Shown here in pieces: positions 36,487-49,385 of a stretch of DNA of 64,000 nucleotides (positions are counted from its first letter, which is position 1; the number at the start of each line of letters is the position of its first letter). The position numbers were made by a program, and so were the translations under genes. Where the stretch lies: assembly GCA_012932295.1 (NCBI GenBank), contig JAAONU010000010.1, forward strand, positions 27,773,348-27,837,347. The letters are read 5' to 3'. The notes under the pieces were generated by a model. That model was not told the DNA's origin, did not search any database, and saw only the letters and a list, made by a program, of their open reading frames with translations. Source of the stretch: Cyclina sinensis. Taxonomy: Eukaryota; Mollusca; Bivalvia; Venerida; Veneridae.

Positions 36487-38874
36487 TTTCATTATTCCAG
36501 TAAAATTGTTCACTACTTCGCAAGTTTAAAATTCTTCATTACTTCAAAATTTACTAATTAAAATGTTTGTAATGTTTACTCTTTTCACCTTACAATTATG
36601 ACATATACTGATACATGCCATATGTTTTAAGGATATATCATATCATGTTTTTTATTCAAACAATTAAAAAGTTTGGTTCCAGCCAGGGAGGTATGCAGAA
36701 ACATTCATGATTAAGAACCGTGAGTATTATGGAATGAAACATTTTGTTTTCTACGCTAACGCTTTATTCTGATTGACATTTACTGGATAGAAAAGACATC
36801 GTTCATCATAATTTACTCTAAATTTGACTGATGTATAAAGGTAAATCCAGTAACATCATTACTTATTCTCCTATATACACCATCTCTCTAATTAAATGTC
36901 TAAAGTCAAGATACTGTATTTCTTGTACAGTGATTCCAAAATCAGATTTCTTCATAATAATTGGCAAAGACGGCTCTTGAGCATATGTGACAAATCGAAT
37001 ATATTCATAATTTTCAAACTGAACTTTTATTCGTCATGTGCCAAATATTATTGTTAAACCTTATTAAAGTTGTCCAGTTTTCATTGGAATGACACTGCTA
37101 ACAGCAACACTGTTAATTTGAACTGACGACACTTTATGTAGATTCTACTTCAAATGCATGCAAACGTGCCTATTGATTTGTTACATCCCAAACATACATT
37201 GTATGACATTGTGTGACAGTCAGTGACCTCCTAACAAAGGGTTTTCAGTTTTGTATTGGATGATGATTTTGTTGCCGTCTCTGTTTCATCAAAGAACAAT
37301 ATGCAGACAGGAAACAGTCAAAAATATAAAATTTTATTCCTCTTGCAATACAGTTGTCCAGGCGGAAGGACCTTGATATACAGGCAGTACTTAAGTGGTA
37401 GATTGTCCTGAAAAAAGTAAGTATGATATTCTTAGAAAATGTATTTTAACAGAATACAAATTGAAAAAAAAGAGTTTAAATTTGATTTTGTTTAAAACAA
37501 TGAGATTTTACCATTCAAGCTGAACTCATCATTATGGTTTAGAGGCCACAGGGGAGAGAACTACTGAAACTTCAAATTACAGTATAACTTGCTCTTAATG
37601 GCACTTGATTATAACGACATTTGCAGTATACCTACATATATGTCCAGTTCCGATTTATTCATATTCAGTATTCATAACTTGCCATATCTGACAACCTCCC
37701 ATAACCAACATTACCAACTAGTCCCATTGATTGTCGGTACAGACAAGTTTTACTGTATGATTCTGTCTTTAACATGAAAACCTATCTGTGGGTTTTGGTT
37801 TTACATTCAATAGACATTGATAAGCAGACATTTTATGAAGACTACATGTTTTATGTTCCTTATCGATTGAAAGATATCACAGTAAATTAAAGAAAAACAA
37901 AGATATTTGTATGTACATTGTCTCAAGAAGGTGATTGGTGCTGGTGAAAAATATAAAAAAATAATAATTTTATTTTAAGTAAATACAACAAGAAATTTAT
38001 ATTTATAAGGGTATTTTTACAAGACATATTTATCTTCTTAAAAAAGCCATAGAAGTCACAAAATACTGAAGAATGATAATCTAAGAGAAATGAAAGACAT
38101 GTGGAAAAAACAGAAATAGAAATGTATTAATAATAATAACTGCAGTTTATGATTAATTTGCAGAGAAGTTTCTCTTTACACATCATAAAGTATTTTGTTT
38201 ACAATACCACTAATATCATCTAGTGAATTTCTGAACAAACTTCAAAAGGTAAAGACAGACTGTTAATCAAAGATTGCGCTAAAAAAATGTAAGCATAAAT
38301 ATGTAAAGCAGAATCAAGATATAGTACTCTACAAGTGTTAAACACCAGTATGATATTATTCAAAAGAAAGAATTGCCACCATGCGAGCGAAACTGTCTGT
38401 TACGCAAGAACTTCGCCGCGAATGGAAAAGAAGAACAACGCGTTAAAATAATCTGCAGCCAAACTTTCGGCATAAAAAAACAAGCACACGCTTCAGACAA
38501 TCAAGAGCTAACAACAAAAAAAGAGAAAAGAATGTATTTCGCTAATATTTTCATGTACTCTATAAAAACAAACATTGTTTTTGTTAGAATGTCAGTTTCG
38601 AAAATGATTTGTCTGTTTTATCTGTTATTGTATTCTGTTTCAGGGAAAAAATTTCGGATTAACGTCCTCGTGCTTACACAAATGTCATATTACAGCCTAG
38701 TGTAAAACCAATATCATCAAGTGAATTCGTCAAGTTTTTTTTTTCTGAAAGAAGTAAAACCTGTATGATAGAAATTTAAATGACCTAAACGACAAACATC
38801 AAAGTTGAAAAGAAACACTAACAAAATATATTTATTACTTAAAATTACGTATAATCCTACCCTATTAACCGTAA
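36487..38874. other. AT-rich stretch, no gene recognised
   Basis: A possible minus-strand splice acceptor followed by a short open frame (about 37320-37410) was considered and rejected. The open frame at 38373-38705 matches nothing known to me. Confidence 0.35.
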
Positions 38875-38889
38875 TGCGCGCGCGCGCGG

Positions 38890-38932
<43 letters not shown>
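38875..38932. repeat. (GC)n-(CA)n alternating tract
   Basis: About 58 bp of nearly uninterrupted alternating purine-pyrimidine: GC units to about 38894 and then CA units. Such tracts can adopt Z-DNA. Confidence 0.9.
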
Positions 38933-38933
<1 letters not shown>

Positions 38934-39237
38934 TATTTGCGCCTTGTTTCGGTCATATAAGATACGTCGGTACTAGCAGACGATTAAATCCATAGACTGA
39001 AAATTCATGCATATAACCTTATTGCAAGTTATTCTCTAGTTACCTATTTATGTATTTTTAAAAAGTTTTATAGTGTCGTTGATAACACGCATTTGTGCTT
39101 TGTTTGTGGGCTCTTTGAAGCTAAGAAGTTATATTTATTAGGATAAGAGGGTATGAAGTTATAAAAAAATCCATGTCACTGACTAAGCAAAAATGTTAGG
39201 CGAGCAATTTAACCAGAGTGCCAACATCAGTAAGTGT

Positions 39238-39523
39238 TCTGGTGCGGATCAGTGGTCCACTGGTAATGCCCTGGACTGGTTCCCATGGGTCCCGAGATAG
39301 ATCCACCGCTGTTTCACTAACATTACTAATCGTCTTTCGAATGAAACATTAAACCGTGACCCCATGTATCAGTGCTGTATATTGAGCATACAAAGGAACC
39401 AGGGATGTCTCTGGACTAGGATGCTTTCTGTATCTTGCACTAATGACTATCCCCCACAACCAAAATACCTAATCTCTGTAGGGCCGTCGGGCATATGGGC
39501 AACCGGTACCGACGATAGATAAG

Positions 39524-39525
<2 letters not shown>
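39238..39525 (+). mobile_element. tRNA-derived SINE, plus-strand copy
   Basis: The head GCGGATCAGTGGTCCACTGG with TAATGCCCTGGAC is followed by ACATTACTAATCGTCTTTCG, GAAACATTAAACCG, GTATCAGTGCTGTATA, GGAACCAGGG and TTTCTGTATCTTGCACTAA. The tail is GGGCCGTCGGGCATATGGGC. It is homologous, in the opposite orientation, to 27745-28003. The AG microsatellite at 39527-39569 directly follows and could be its 3' simple-repeat tail. The central TCTTTCG-ATGA-AC block may be one of the deeply conserved animal SINE domains. Confidence 0.7.
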
Positions 39526-39526
<1 letters not shown>

Positions 39527-39558
<32 letters not shown>

Positions 39559-39569
39559 AGAGAGAGAGT
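39527..39569. repeat. (AG)n microsatellite
   Basis: An AG run broken once (ATGA). It abuts the SINE at its left. Confidence 0.95.
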
Positions 39570-39599
39570 CAATGTTTAGTTTCTGTTTGTATTATAACT

Positions 39600-40030
39600 T
39601 ACTGAGAAGGACATTGAGTCTATCATGTTCTCAATCCCGATTTCCGGTCTAATCATGCTATATATGTCTAAGGTTAGCAAACGTTCAAACCGTTATTTTC
39701 GAACTTCAAAAACATTGAATTTACCAACTCATTTTTTTGCACAGTATTTTCTTCATACCATCTATCTTTATAAGCGCTTTAATTGTTATCTTAACAATAA
39801 TACTACCGAACAAGTTTACAACGTAATCTCATTCAGTGGACAAGGAAGTAATAACGACTTGTTTTCGTAGTGAAAAGTGTTAAGAGATAAGTCGCACATA
39901 GTAAATGATATGCGAAATTTTAGACTTAACATCACAGGCCTTTTATTCTGGATAAATCTATCTAACGTATCATTTTAAATTACTTAATACATATATTTAA
40001 AAATCCTTGGTCATGTATGTAATTATGATG
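39600..40030. repeat. Partial third copy of the A1 block end
   Basis: Resembles 11140-11450: GGACAAGGAAG, GTTAAGAGATAAGTC versus GTTAAGAGATTAGTC, TAAATGATATGCG versus TAAATATGCG, and matching TTATTCTGGATAAATC-like and ATTAC/AAATACAT stretches. It is more diverged than the A1/A2 pair. Confidence 0.45.
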
Positions 40031-40860
40031 TCCCGTACTGCTAATCCGTTTTGGTTAAATAGCACGTTTGGACAAATTAGAGAAAGAGTTTTAAAAATAT
40101 TACAGGTCATATTTCTTAATTTAATGCCTACAAATAAATGTGTTAATTGTTTCTATAATCTATCCTGTCTAAGTTCATGAACGATCGCTTTTGTACGTAA
40201 TTACCTCATGTAAGGACGACTATCGAAATAAGAATATATAAAAATCAAACATAAAAGCCTTTCGATTTACAGGAGCTTGTGAACACTGGGGTAAAAAGAG
40301 ACTTATGTTATATTTCAGTCTTTAAACAAATTTTCTTTGTAGACAATATTGACACATGTGTGAACTAATTCACAGAATAATGTTGTAAACTCTGTGTGTT
40401 TCTTTTAAATAAAATAGTAGTATTTTCTTTGCAAAAAATAACAAGTTCTGAAATGGACATTAATATTTAAAAACGGGACAAACTCTTTTGCCATATTATA
40501 AGCGCCCCAACTAGCCACCGAGGAACAAAATGAACCCACGTCATGAACGTCCAGATAAACCGTGAAAAGATAAGGCTGCTACAGGAAGAACTTTTCTCTC
40601 TTGTATACAGCACATACTTAGACATGTCACTTTGTGTCTTGAAAAATATAAGATCCGTGAAATCCTTCAGACATTTTTTATATATGTCATTGTTTCAGCA
40701 AACGATTCATTACGTCGTTTGAATGAGATACAAGTCACTAAAAATGTTACCGGAACATTTTTTTGTAATATTTAAGCAAAAGGATGTACGTCCATAATGG
40801 GAAATACTCCATACAATCGAATATCTTTAATACTAAGGGTAACAAAAGGATGTCTGTGAA

Positions 40861-41020
40861 GTTGGTAACCTAGCAGCCTGACAGCCTAGCAACCTGAGGT
40901 TGGCAGCCAATCAGCCTTAAGTTAGCGACGAATAATAGAAACAGAGAAATGGTCTGAAATGCATTATAATCACGTTTTAAGGACTATACAAGCTTATTGG
41001 ATATGAAATGAAGCTTAAAG
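40861..41020 (+). repeat. Half-arm copy of the GGCTGC foldback element
   Basis: Shares with 42855-42960 the blocks CAGCCTTAAGTTAGC, ACAGAGAAATGGTCTGAAAT, GCATTATAATCACGTT and GGATATGAAATGAA. It is present as a single arm, without the inverted partner beside it. Confidence 0.7.
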
Positions 41021-42854
41021 GTCATAGGACACGAATTTTTGACCTCGAAATTTTCATATGAGCGAACAATATATACCTAACCAAGATAGTTTAACAAAAT
41101 TCCGCAGGTAATTTTTATCTTAAAGATGTTTTTATAGCAAACTAAAATCCATATTTTACGCACTTGGTCGCGCGCACCTGTCACGCACGAAACCGGAAGT
41201 GACGCACATTTATCCCTTGCCACTTGGCACACCTACCTGGCCTATAAGCAAAACAAATAGAATGGAAAGTGAGAATGTAGACTGAAAATAGTCAAAAAAC
41301 AAAATTGAACAAGTAAAGCTAACATGATGAATATACACCGAAGATTGTTTTAATAAATAATTTGAAATTTTGATTGAATTGCGAAGCCAATGAGCAAGAT
41401 GTATATATAGAGGCTAGTTCATTAAAAGATACATCTGTGCAAAATTTCTAGAGATATTTTCCAAGTAACTGATCCAAAAAGATTTTCAACATGCTCATTT
41501 TTATCCCATGCAATTTTTTTGGAATTCTTAATTAGCTAACTCCAATCGAGAGATTTTTTTTTCTATAAAAACGTTCTCTTTACAATAATGTGTTGCTTAT
41601 TTGTCTGTGATATATTTCTACTGAGGTACGTGTAAGAAATCTTTGACTAGTCTATGTGTTTTTTTGCTTATTCAGTCTAGATGTTTTGGAAAAATAAGAA
41701 CTAATAATAAGGTAAGAAGAAGCCCTAAAAACTGTGTCAAAATCATAACACAAACACATTGTTTCTTGATATTTTTGTTTTTAAAATTTGTTCACATTAA
41801 CATGTCGAATGATTTTTATTTTCATCATAAATAGATCTATTACATCAAATTATCTAATTAAAATATTTAACTGCATGGAAGCTACTTAAGTAAAAATCAT
41901 TGAGACATGCAGATTGGAAGCAACTATAACATAATGTTTTCACAAGTGTGACTGATAAAAAGTAATTCAATCAATTTGTAAGATCACTTGAAATAAAATT
42001 TTGCAAATTGTCTCAACTTTAAAATTGATTGGGTCATAAAAAGATAATTGCTTTGTTTTGACAGTTATGCAGAATATAGAAGGGACCCATTTGGGTATGT
42101 TTATTTGCATAAATCGCACAGTACAAAGGCGTGATTAATGGATGTTTGAAATTTAATTGGAATTTTATTTATAAGTAGGCACAAATTTCTGCTTGATGGA
42201 CATGCCATATTATTATTTTCAAACAATATCCCAACGTGAAAATACACTGTAGTGTGAATTTCCATTCCAGTGAAACAAATCTTAACACATTAGGTCACCT
42301 AAATTCACTTCGATTTTACAACACTTAAATAAAAAAAATGTTTATGACGTAAACATCAAGTGAGGAAGTGTTATGCAACATGTTAAAACGTGGAGGAGAT
42401 AGTTTTATTTAAAACCACAACAAGAAATTGGAATATTTATTAATCACATTCTCTGCAAAGAAAAAATTACAACCCGTTCTCCCGGTACAAAGTTTGAATT
42501 TACCTATAAACATCGAAAAGTAATCACATTATTTATTTTAATTTACAATTTATAACATGTTATTTTTATAAGTTTGCCTTTATCGTGTTTCTTGCGCTAG
42601 TGGTATAGTGATATTTTTTCATTTAAAAACGGATGTGTTATGAGCAGTGTAATTCTGCACTGCTGCCTGGTACAGAAGGGATAAATCTACGTCTCAGTCC
42701 AAAATTGCGGCGAAAACTACCAATGTCGAAACGGAAACAGCCGATCATCAAAAACACGTTTTTTTCTTATCAAAAGCAACAGTTTAATAATTTCGTAATT
42801 AAACCATTAAGTTAATCGGATATGAAATGAAACCTAAAAATTCACCTCATTTCT
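41021..42854. other. Sequence between two foldback-element copies, no gene seen
   Basis: AT-rich, except a short GC-richer patch at 41170-41245. No recognisable transposase or gene. The left end of the foldback family reappears at about 42812 (GGATATGAAATGAAACCTAA). Confidence 0.4.
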
Positions 42855-43258
42855 AGGCTGCTGGAATGTGAAGCTAGCAGCCTTAAGTTAGCCACGGACA
42901 CAGAGAAATGGTCTGAAATGCATTATAATCACGTTCTAAGGACAATACCATGTAATCGGATATGCGATGAAACATAAAAAATCGCCATATTTCTAGGCTG
43001 CTGGAATGTGAAGTTAGCAGCCTTGCAGCCTTAAGACCATTTCTCTGTATCTAATATCCGCTGTTAACTTAAGGCTGCTAGGCTGCTACTTTCACATTCC
43101 AGCAGCCTAGAAATAAGGTGATTTTTTAAGTTTCATTTCAAATCGAATAAGCTTGTAATGTCCTTAGAACGTGATGATCATGCATTGCAGACCATTTCTC
43201 TGTTTCTAATATCCGTCTCTCACTTTAGGCTGCTAGGCTGCAAACTTCAAGGACATAA
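42855..43258. mobile_element. Foldback (long inverted repeat) element, ~200-bp arms
   Basis: The inner arms 42993-43035 and 43068-43110 (CTAGGCTGCTGGAATGTGAA...GCAGCCTTAAG) are nearly perfect inverted copies around a 32-nt loop. Pairing continues outward: AGAAATGGTCTG, ATCACGTTCTAAGGACA and GATGAAAC blocks on the left face AGACCATTTCT, TGTCCTTAGAACGTGAT and GTTTCATTT on the right, to about 42855 and 43258. No ORF is inside. This is a non-autonomous foldback/MITE-like element; the superfamily is undetermined because I cannot see a clear target-site duplication. Confidence 0.75.
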
Positions 43259-45084
43259 CAAACGGAAATATAAAGGTTGCACTAAAAGTTTTGTTTATGT
43301 GTATTTATATAGATGTTAAAAAGGAACAACCTTAAGGATGATAACATTTCAAATCAGTTAATTTTAGTGGTAACAAGGCAAACAAAATATCCGTGGTTGT
43401 CGAAACAACTCAGTAAGGTTGTAAAATTTACTTTGTTAATTATTTTTAAAATAATCTTTGCAATGAAAATGTCTTTTTACGTTTAAAATCAATGTTTTTC
43501 TCTTCAAAATCTTTCTACGTTTAGACTGAAAAATAGCACCATTTGGTTACCCATTAAAATTCTTGTTTTCAAAATTGTTGATAAAAACTTAATACTTAAC
43601 TGAAACAACTGGCAATCTTGAAAATAGCAATGGTTGTCCGCCATATTTGTCTAATATGTTAGTGTGATATGTTCTAATATTGAAAAAAAGAAGAATAAAA
43701 ACAACAACATTTTTTACCAGTTACTGTTCCAAATATCAGTAGACATAAAACACACAACCTATGGTCGCCATCCTTGTTTGTTGTGGTGAACCTTGGGCGG
43801 TTTTTTATCATTGTGCCATAATTGGTCACAAGCTCAGCTTTTTAAAAAAGCTAGCATCCGGGCCGTTGACGAAGTAATTTCAGCATGAAATTTATGTACA
43901 ATGGTGTAATAAATGATGGTGTATTTATGTGTATAATTGACTCACTTTTTCTTACACGCTAAGAATTGAATAAAACATTAATGAATACCATTAAAAAACC
44001 GTAACGAGCCGAAACACTCTATTGGACAAAACCAGTGCGAACAGAAAGACTTAATAATTTTGTCGTTTTGATTTCAATGTAACTCAGTTCTTTTTATTTA
44101 TTCTTTCCACGATTATACACATTTATATTTCTGAAGGACAATGATATACAACCACTGGGGACAACATTTTGATGTTAAAATAAAGAACTTAGTACTTAAT
44201 TAAGTTCTTGCATGTTTCAACATGTCACTGCATGCTTTTATGCGATGTTTGTCTCATGGGCTTTAAATGTACAAAACCCCAAGGGCCGGGGCAGCCAACT
44301 GAACAGCTAACTTTGTTTTTTTATAGAAGTTACTCAAGAACATTTCTTTAAATTGTCAATTCATTCATTTTACTGCATTTGTTCATGATCTTCCGATATT
44401 TACATGAGATAACTAAAGCAAATATAATTTTAAATGGTTTTACCTCATATAAGACTGGAAGGCAGTTATCGTTTGTGGGACTCATGTCTTTGGATAGGGT
44501 ATATTCGGTCAAAATTCGTTCTCCTTATCTGCACCCAAAAGCTTCGGCGTTGTTCGCTGTTTTCATAGAATGTTTCTAACCTAATACCGTCCCGCCGAGA
44601 CAGGCCGATATAAAGACATCTTAATCGACATCTGCCTTTCTTTTCTTCAGACTTCCGGTCGATAGTCGGCCTTCCCCATGAGGTGATTACAAACGTTGAT
44701 CATTTGTCGGCGCTCAGGAGATATTGTTAAATTTATAGCAAAAGTCGAACCTTGCCCTAGTAATTTCCCTTTCATTCAGGGAAGTAACTGCTGTGTGGAG
44801 TGGTGCTACATATAACGAAATAAGAACCCAGTAAAATTCGGCTAATATGATTCTGTCGTAAATGTGTGCCTTTCCCGGTTTTTTTGAAGTTACTTATTTA
44901 AAAATGCCCCGAAAAGCAAGTGTAACACAATTTAGTACAAGCTTGTGTTTGTGCAGATTGGGTACAAGACGTCTCGCTACCTCTCAGATAGCCATCTGTA
45001 CATATTCGCTACCTACGTTCTTTTCAATAGACCAAGTTTCTTCGTTGTATAATATTACAGATACCATGAGTAAATTGAAACAAT
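43259..45084. other. Non-coding, nothing recognised
   Basis: Short open frames at 44379-44579 and 44862-45116 show no known domain. The end of the second overlaps the start of the LINE relic. Confidence 0.35.
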
Positions 45085-46440
45085 TAACTTTTGCAGCCTT
45101 TTATAGATTTCCGTAAGGCATATGACTTTATAAAAGAAGTTAGTTATGGAATAGATGATGTAGCACTGGTATAAATGGGAAAATGTTAAATACTTTAAAA
45201 TCTCTTTATCCTTGGTTTCTGCTTTACTTAGAGTACATTGCTTGTATACTGATTGGTTTGATGTTACATCAGGTTTGAGTATTTTGTCACCCTTTGCTGG
45301 ATTTCTTCATGTCTTAGACATTGGTATTAAAAATGGTGATAAAACTGTATGTATTTTACTTTATACAGACGATATTGTATTATTAGCATAAAATGCTACT
45401 GATCTTCAAAAGCTGCTAAATGCATTACATGATTGGTGCAATTTCAATGATATGAATATTAATAACTCTACGAGTAATATTGCACAATTTAGACCACCTA
45501 GTTGTTCTAGAATAGATCATGTTTTTACACGTTTCTGAAAGTAGTAGATAGTTTTACTTGCCTTGGTTAAGCAATGAATGGGCATTTGGGTTAAAACTGT
45601 GGCACAGAGTGCAAGCCGTGTTCTTGGTCTAGTCATTGTCAAATATAAATTGATGGCTGGGGTCCCTTACGACGTATTTACTATAATCTACGATACTGTA
45701 ACGTGGCCACTTATTAGTTATGGTTTTGCAATTTGGGAGTACAGACCATTTTCATGCTTTAATGCGGTTCACAATAAAGCCATTCGGTTCTAATTGGGAG
45801 TTATACTCCTACGAGTAATTTGGCTCTTGCGGGGGAGATGGCCTAGACTTCCTCTATGGTCAGTGGAAAACTGTTACGGGTTTTGTGTGCCGTCTTTGTA
45901 ACACAGCAATGTCTAGAGTCAATAAAGGGATGACAGTCTGGGCTAGTTCTAAATCTGGATGTAAGAATTGGTTTTATTTCATGAAACAGAAATTTGAAGA
46001 GCGTAGTACAGCATACAATGTACAGAAACAAAACAACAATTGTCTAAGTCATATGTTGTTGGTAAAATTGAGAAATGCATAATGGAAACATGTTCAAGAC
46101 CGGTTGATTGGTATTAATAGAAATGCTAATGCTACATGTAATGGCGACAATAAATTAAGGACTTATTGTACAGTCAAATACAAATTAATTGTTGAAGAAT
46201 ATTGTAAAATTATTTTACCGAGAAAACATATGTTTGTCGTATTAGATTATGGTGCGGTGTTTCACCAATAGGCATAGAGATGTGTAGATATGAAAATGTA
46301 CAAGTTGAAAATATTGTCTGTCCATTCTGTTCTAATAGTGTGGAAGATGAGAAGCATGTTATTTTGTAATGTTCAGTTGTATAGTGATTAAAAGGGAGTC
46401 TCTGTTCAATCAAGGAGTTAAAAGTATTGAAAATTAAAAA
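45085..46440 (+). pseudogene. Degenerate non-LTR retrotransposon (LINE) reverse transcriptase
   Basis: Fragments in shifting frames follow the normal RT order. First comes FRKAYDFIK (about 45105-45140), then the TDWFDVTSGL and ILSPFAGFLHVL region, and the catalytic box as CILLYTDDIVLLA at 45350-45390 (YTDD at 45362-45373, usual YADD). DLQKLLNALHDWCNF and INNSTSNIAQFRP follow. An open stretch at 45578-45793 contains SASRVLGLVIVKYKL and WPLISYGFAIWEY. A terminal CPFCSNSVEDEKHVIL zinc-finger-like motif lies at about 46318-46368. Multiple stops and frameshifts make it non-functional. The endonuclease is not seen, so it is a 5'-truncated copy; the clade is unassigned. Confidence 0.8.
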
Positions 46441-46914
46441 AAAAAAATCAGAATTTCAACACTTGAAATACTTGTTTACAAAATTTAAACAATTAGATCT
46501 ATTGCCAAAACTTGCTGCAAAATTTAAGACCATCGCAAAATGGTTTATAGAATATTTAGCCAGTTAACAATATTTGTCAAGCTTTATTAATTTCAAGTAA
46601 CGGTAAAGCTTTTTGGGATATTATTATATTATCAGGTTGGATTCAGTACAAAGTGAAGAATATACGTTATCTTAAATATTTTAATACTACACAAATGAAC
46701 ATTTTCGATTATCTAAGTTACATATGATTTCTCTTAATAAGTAATTTAGTTGTCAATTTGTTCTTTTATTTGTTAGGCTAAAACACTTGTCTGGATTAAC
46801 ACCAACTTCTTCAGTATTAATTGTGATAATACCTGTGTACCAGTTTTAGTGCTGTAGGTAAAATTATCTCGGTTAGCCACTTGTAGGTCTGAAAATACCG
46901 GCTATGTACATAAG

Positions 46915-46915
<1 letters not shown>
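46441..46915. other. AT-rich stretch after the LINE relic
   Basis: Begins with an A-run (46438-46448) that could be the LINE tail, then AT-rich sequence with no recognised feature. Confidence 0.35.

Positions 46916-46946
<31 letters not shown>
46916..46946. repeat. (GT)n microsatellite
   Basis: An uninterrupted GT run. Confidence 0.95.
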
Positions 46947-46948
<2 letters not shown>

Positions 46949-47750
46949 ACCGCATATCAGGTTATTTTCGCTTACATCTAATGTCGCGATTTCGGTCAAA
47001 ATTAAATGTTAGCGAATCTATTTTCAGCGATTTTTTTACCTCTGTTTGTTATTTTCGCGTTCTCGATCTTTCAAAGGGAGATTACTGAAAGAGAGAAAAT
47101 GTACATGCACACCTACCATATATTTTCAAGTATTTGAAAAGCAAAATTCATACTGATTATAAGATTTAATTGTTTTTATGTGTATCAATTTACATGTATA
47201 GAGTATAGAAAAAGATCATCAGTTGTGACTAACACTCGTATGGGACTTGACTAAGAAATAGAAAATTTTAGTCCGATTATGGCGGCGGTGTCACTAAATG
47301 ATAAGTTATGATTATAAATAAAAGCTATCATCTCCAGTGATTTTGTATTTGATGCTGATTTGTTTGGTAACTTGTTTTATTAAGTCTATTTAGTACAAAT
47401 TCTTTTACTAGAATAACATATTCTTGAATGTGTCTCCTTTTCCGAAACAAAGATAAAGGTGTTTCACGAATTGTACATGCATATGAGAGATTACAACTAT
47501 TTAACTCCAAAAATATTAATTTGAATTAAAATCTTATTTGCACTGATAAAATAAAATGTTAATTCGCATTAAAGTAAGAATTTGTATTTAATAAAATCAA
47601 ATGCAGTTATGTCATTGCAAAGTATCATTCATATAAAAAAAATCGGGTATCGAAAAGTCGACTTTCTACTAGTTAGCAAAACAACTAGTGCGATCATATA
47701 AGGGAAGCAAAACAGACGCTGAACTTTATAGATACTACCTACGATATACG
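46947..47750. other. Non-coding, nothing recognised
   Basis: A patch at 46960-47075 rich in TTTTCGC motifs may be a repeat fragment. No gene is seen. Confidence 0.35.
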
Positions 47751-47822
47751 CGACAAGGATCAGTGGTAAGAGCGTTCGTTTAGCAAACTACTAAATGTTA
47801 ATGATTCGACATTCCCTTTTTA
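47751..47822 (+). repeat. tRNA-like relic
   Basis: GATCAGTGGTAAGAGCG (A-box-like) and TGATTCGACATTCCC (B-box-like) are correctly ordered and spaced for an RNA polymerase III internal promoter, but stems are poor. It is probably a SINE head or tRNA pseudogene. Confidence 0.4.
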
Positions 47823-49037
47823 AAATGGACCACATTTTATGATGTTATATTTTGTAAGTACGACTAAGACGTTCTTATTCTGATTGATTTTTGTCAAAAA
47901 TGATGTTTTGTCGACAGTACCGAGAAAGGATGCCAGCATAAAACATGAAGACGTACTTCAAACTATTAAACTTTAAAGTGACCGTTGATTTCCTATTCAT
48001 GTACAAAGAGTTTTTTTTTTTACATGGAAACAGTATAGTTGAGCAAAATAGAATTTAAAACAAGTAACCGAGAGGCCGAGGGTTCTACTCTTCCAAATGA
48101 TTAATCTTACTGTGACCTACACATTTACTTAGAATCTGACCATTCCCATTCCACCATGCAGCGCGAGCACTGGCCATGACGTCAGGAAACAGTCTAAAGA
48201 ATAATAAAAGTGAAAAAAAAATGAGTCTCATGAAAGCAATAAATAGAAAGTAAATAGAGCATGGTAATTAAGCTGATTTTATTCAAACAATTTAAACAAG
48301 TTACAAATTAAAGGCTTATTATTTCATCATTCTAAAACAGAGCATTTTAAGCATAAAAATGGTGCTTAACATACAAAAGGTAATATTTAAAATGCATAGC
48401 TTGAATATTACACACGAGAATGACTTATGAGGACATTGAGAGGATATACACTGTACAAGAATAACAATGATTACTTTTTTTTATTTATCACCTTACCACC
48501 CTTTTTCTGTCAGGAATAAATATGAATCTACAGGAACGTCACAAATAAATCAGTGCATTACTTAATGTCTGGCAGTCAAACCATATAATTGATATAATGG
48601 CAATATGTTGTAAATAATCGTTGTTCTAAATACAAAGATCGTTAAAACCATCAATTCGTGTGACTTAGTGACTATGAACAAGAATATTTATAGACAAATG
48701 TTATAATATCTCCATTTGTACGCTCTTTTTAAGAGGTGTTTCGTACGTAAGTTCCAAATCATAAACATAAACAAAATAAAGATTAAATAATAGATTTTAT
48801 TTATAAAATTATTTATACTAATGCATTTGGTAAAAGTTATACTGTAGCATTATAGAAGTATTAAAACAGACTTTGAATGACAGTTACTCCTTAAATAAAT
48901 GAGTGGCAATCGAGCTAATAACAACGTGTATTGATAGTTTGATAAATTTTAAATATATCTGGTAAAATGTTAAACAAAAAGGCGTTGCTTAAGTATTTAG
49001 CATTCCTGCAATAAAACGATTGCAACTACTAAAGTTC
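47823..49037. other. AT-rich stretch, nothing recognised
   Basis: A B-box-like GAGGGTTCTACTCTTCC near 48077-48093 is the only hint of a tRNA-derived fragment. No coding region is visible. Confidence 0.35.
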
Positions 49038-49385
49038 TAAACAAGAGGACCAAAAAGTCCTTGGTCGCTGACCTGAAAAGGAACAAGCAAACAATGGATC
49101 GCGTTTGGGGGCGGGGGTGGCGGGGTAAGTAGTGCCATGTTTGAGATGGAAGTAAAAAACGAATGAGACAAGTTTGCGCAAATACTTTACAAAAAAGGTT
49201 ATTGTTGGAAGATTTTCATAAAAAATATTTGCAAAATAAAGTTGTCCCTTCGGTAGGCCGATTTTGAACTCGGAGCCATGACTTGTCAGATTTCGGTAAA
49301 GGTCTTCGAGGTGATGCTTTAAACCAAATGTCTTAGCTCTAGGCCTTACAGTTTCCGGTATTCTTATTTTTTCCTTTAAGTTGGG
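49038..49385 (+). mobile_element. Unclassified interspersed repeat
   Basis: Starts AAACAAGAGGACCAAAAAGT, CCTTGGTCGCTGACCTGAAA and continues to CCAAATGTCTTAGCTCTAGG, CCTTACAGTTTCCGG. I recall similar start and middle blocks from bivalve repeats. The 120-codon minus-strand frame across it (49029-49391) is therefore not taken as a gene. Class and ends are uncertain. Confidence 0.45.

Noticed and set aside
37320..37410. Minus-strand terminal exon (TTTTTTCAG acceptor, ~30 codons, AATAAA)
   Set aside because: No upstream exon in a matching phase could be found and the short peptide is not recognisable.
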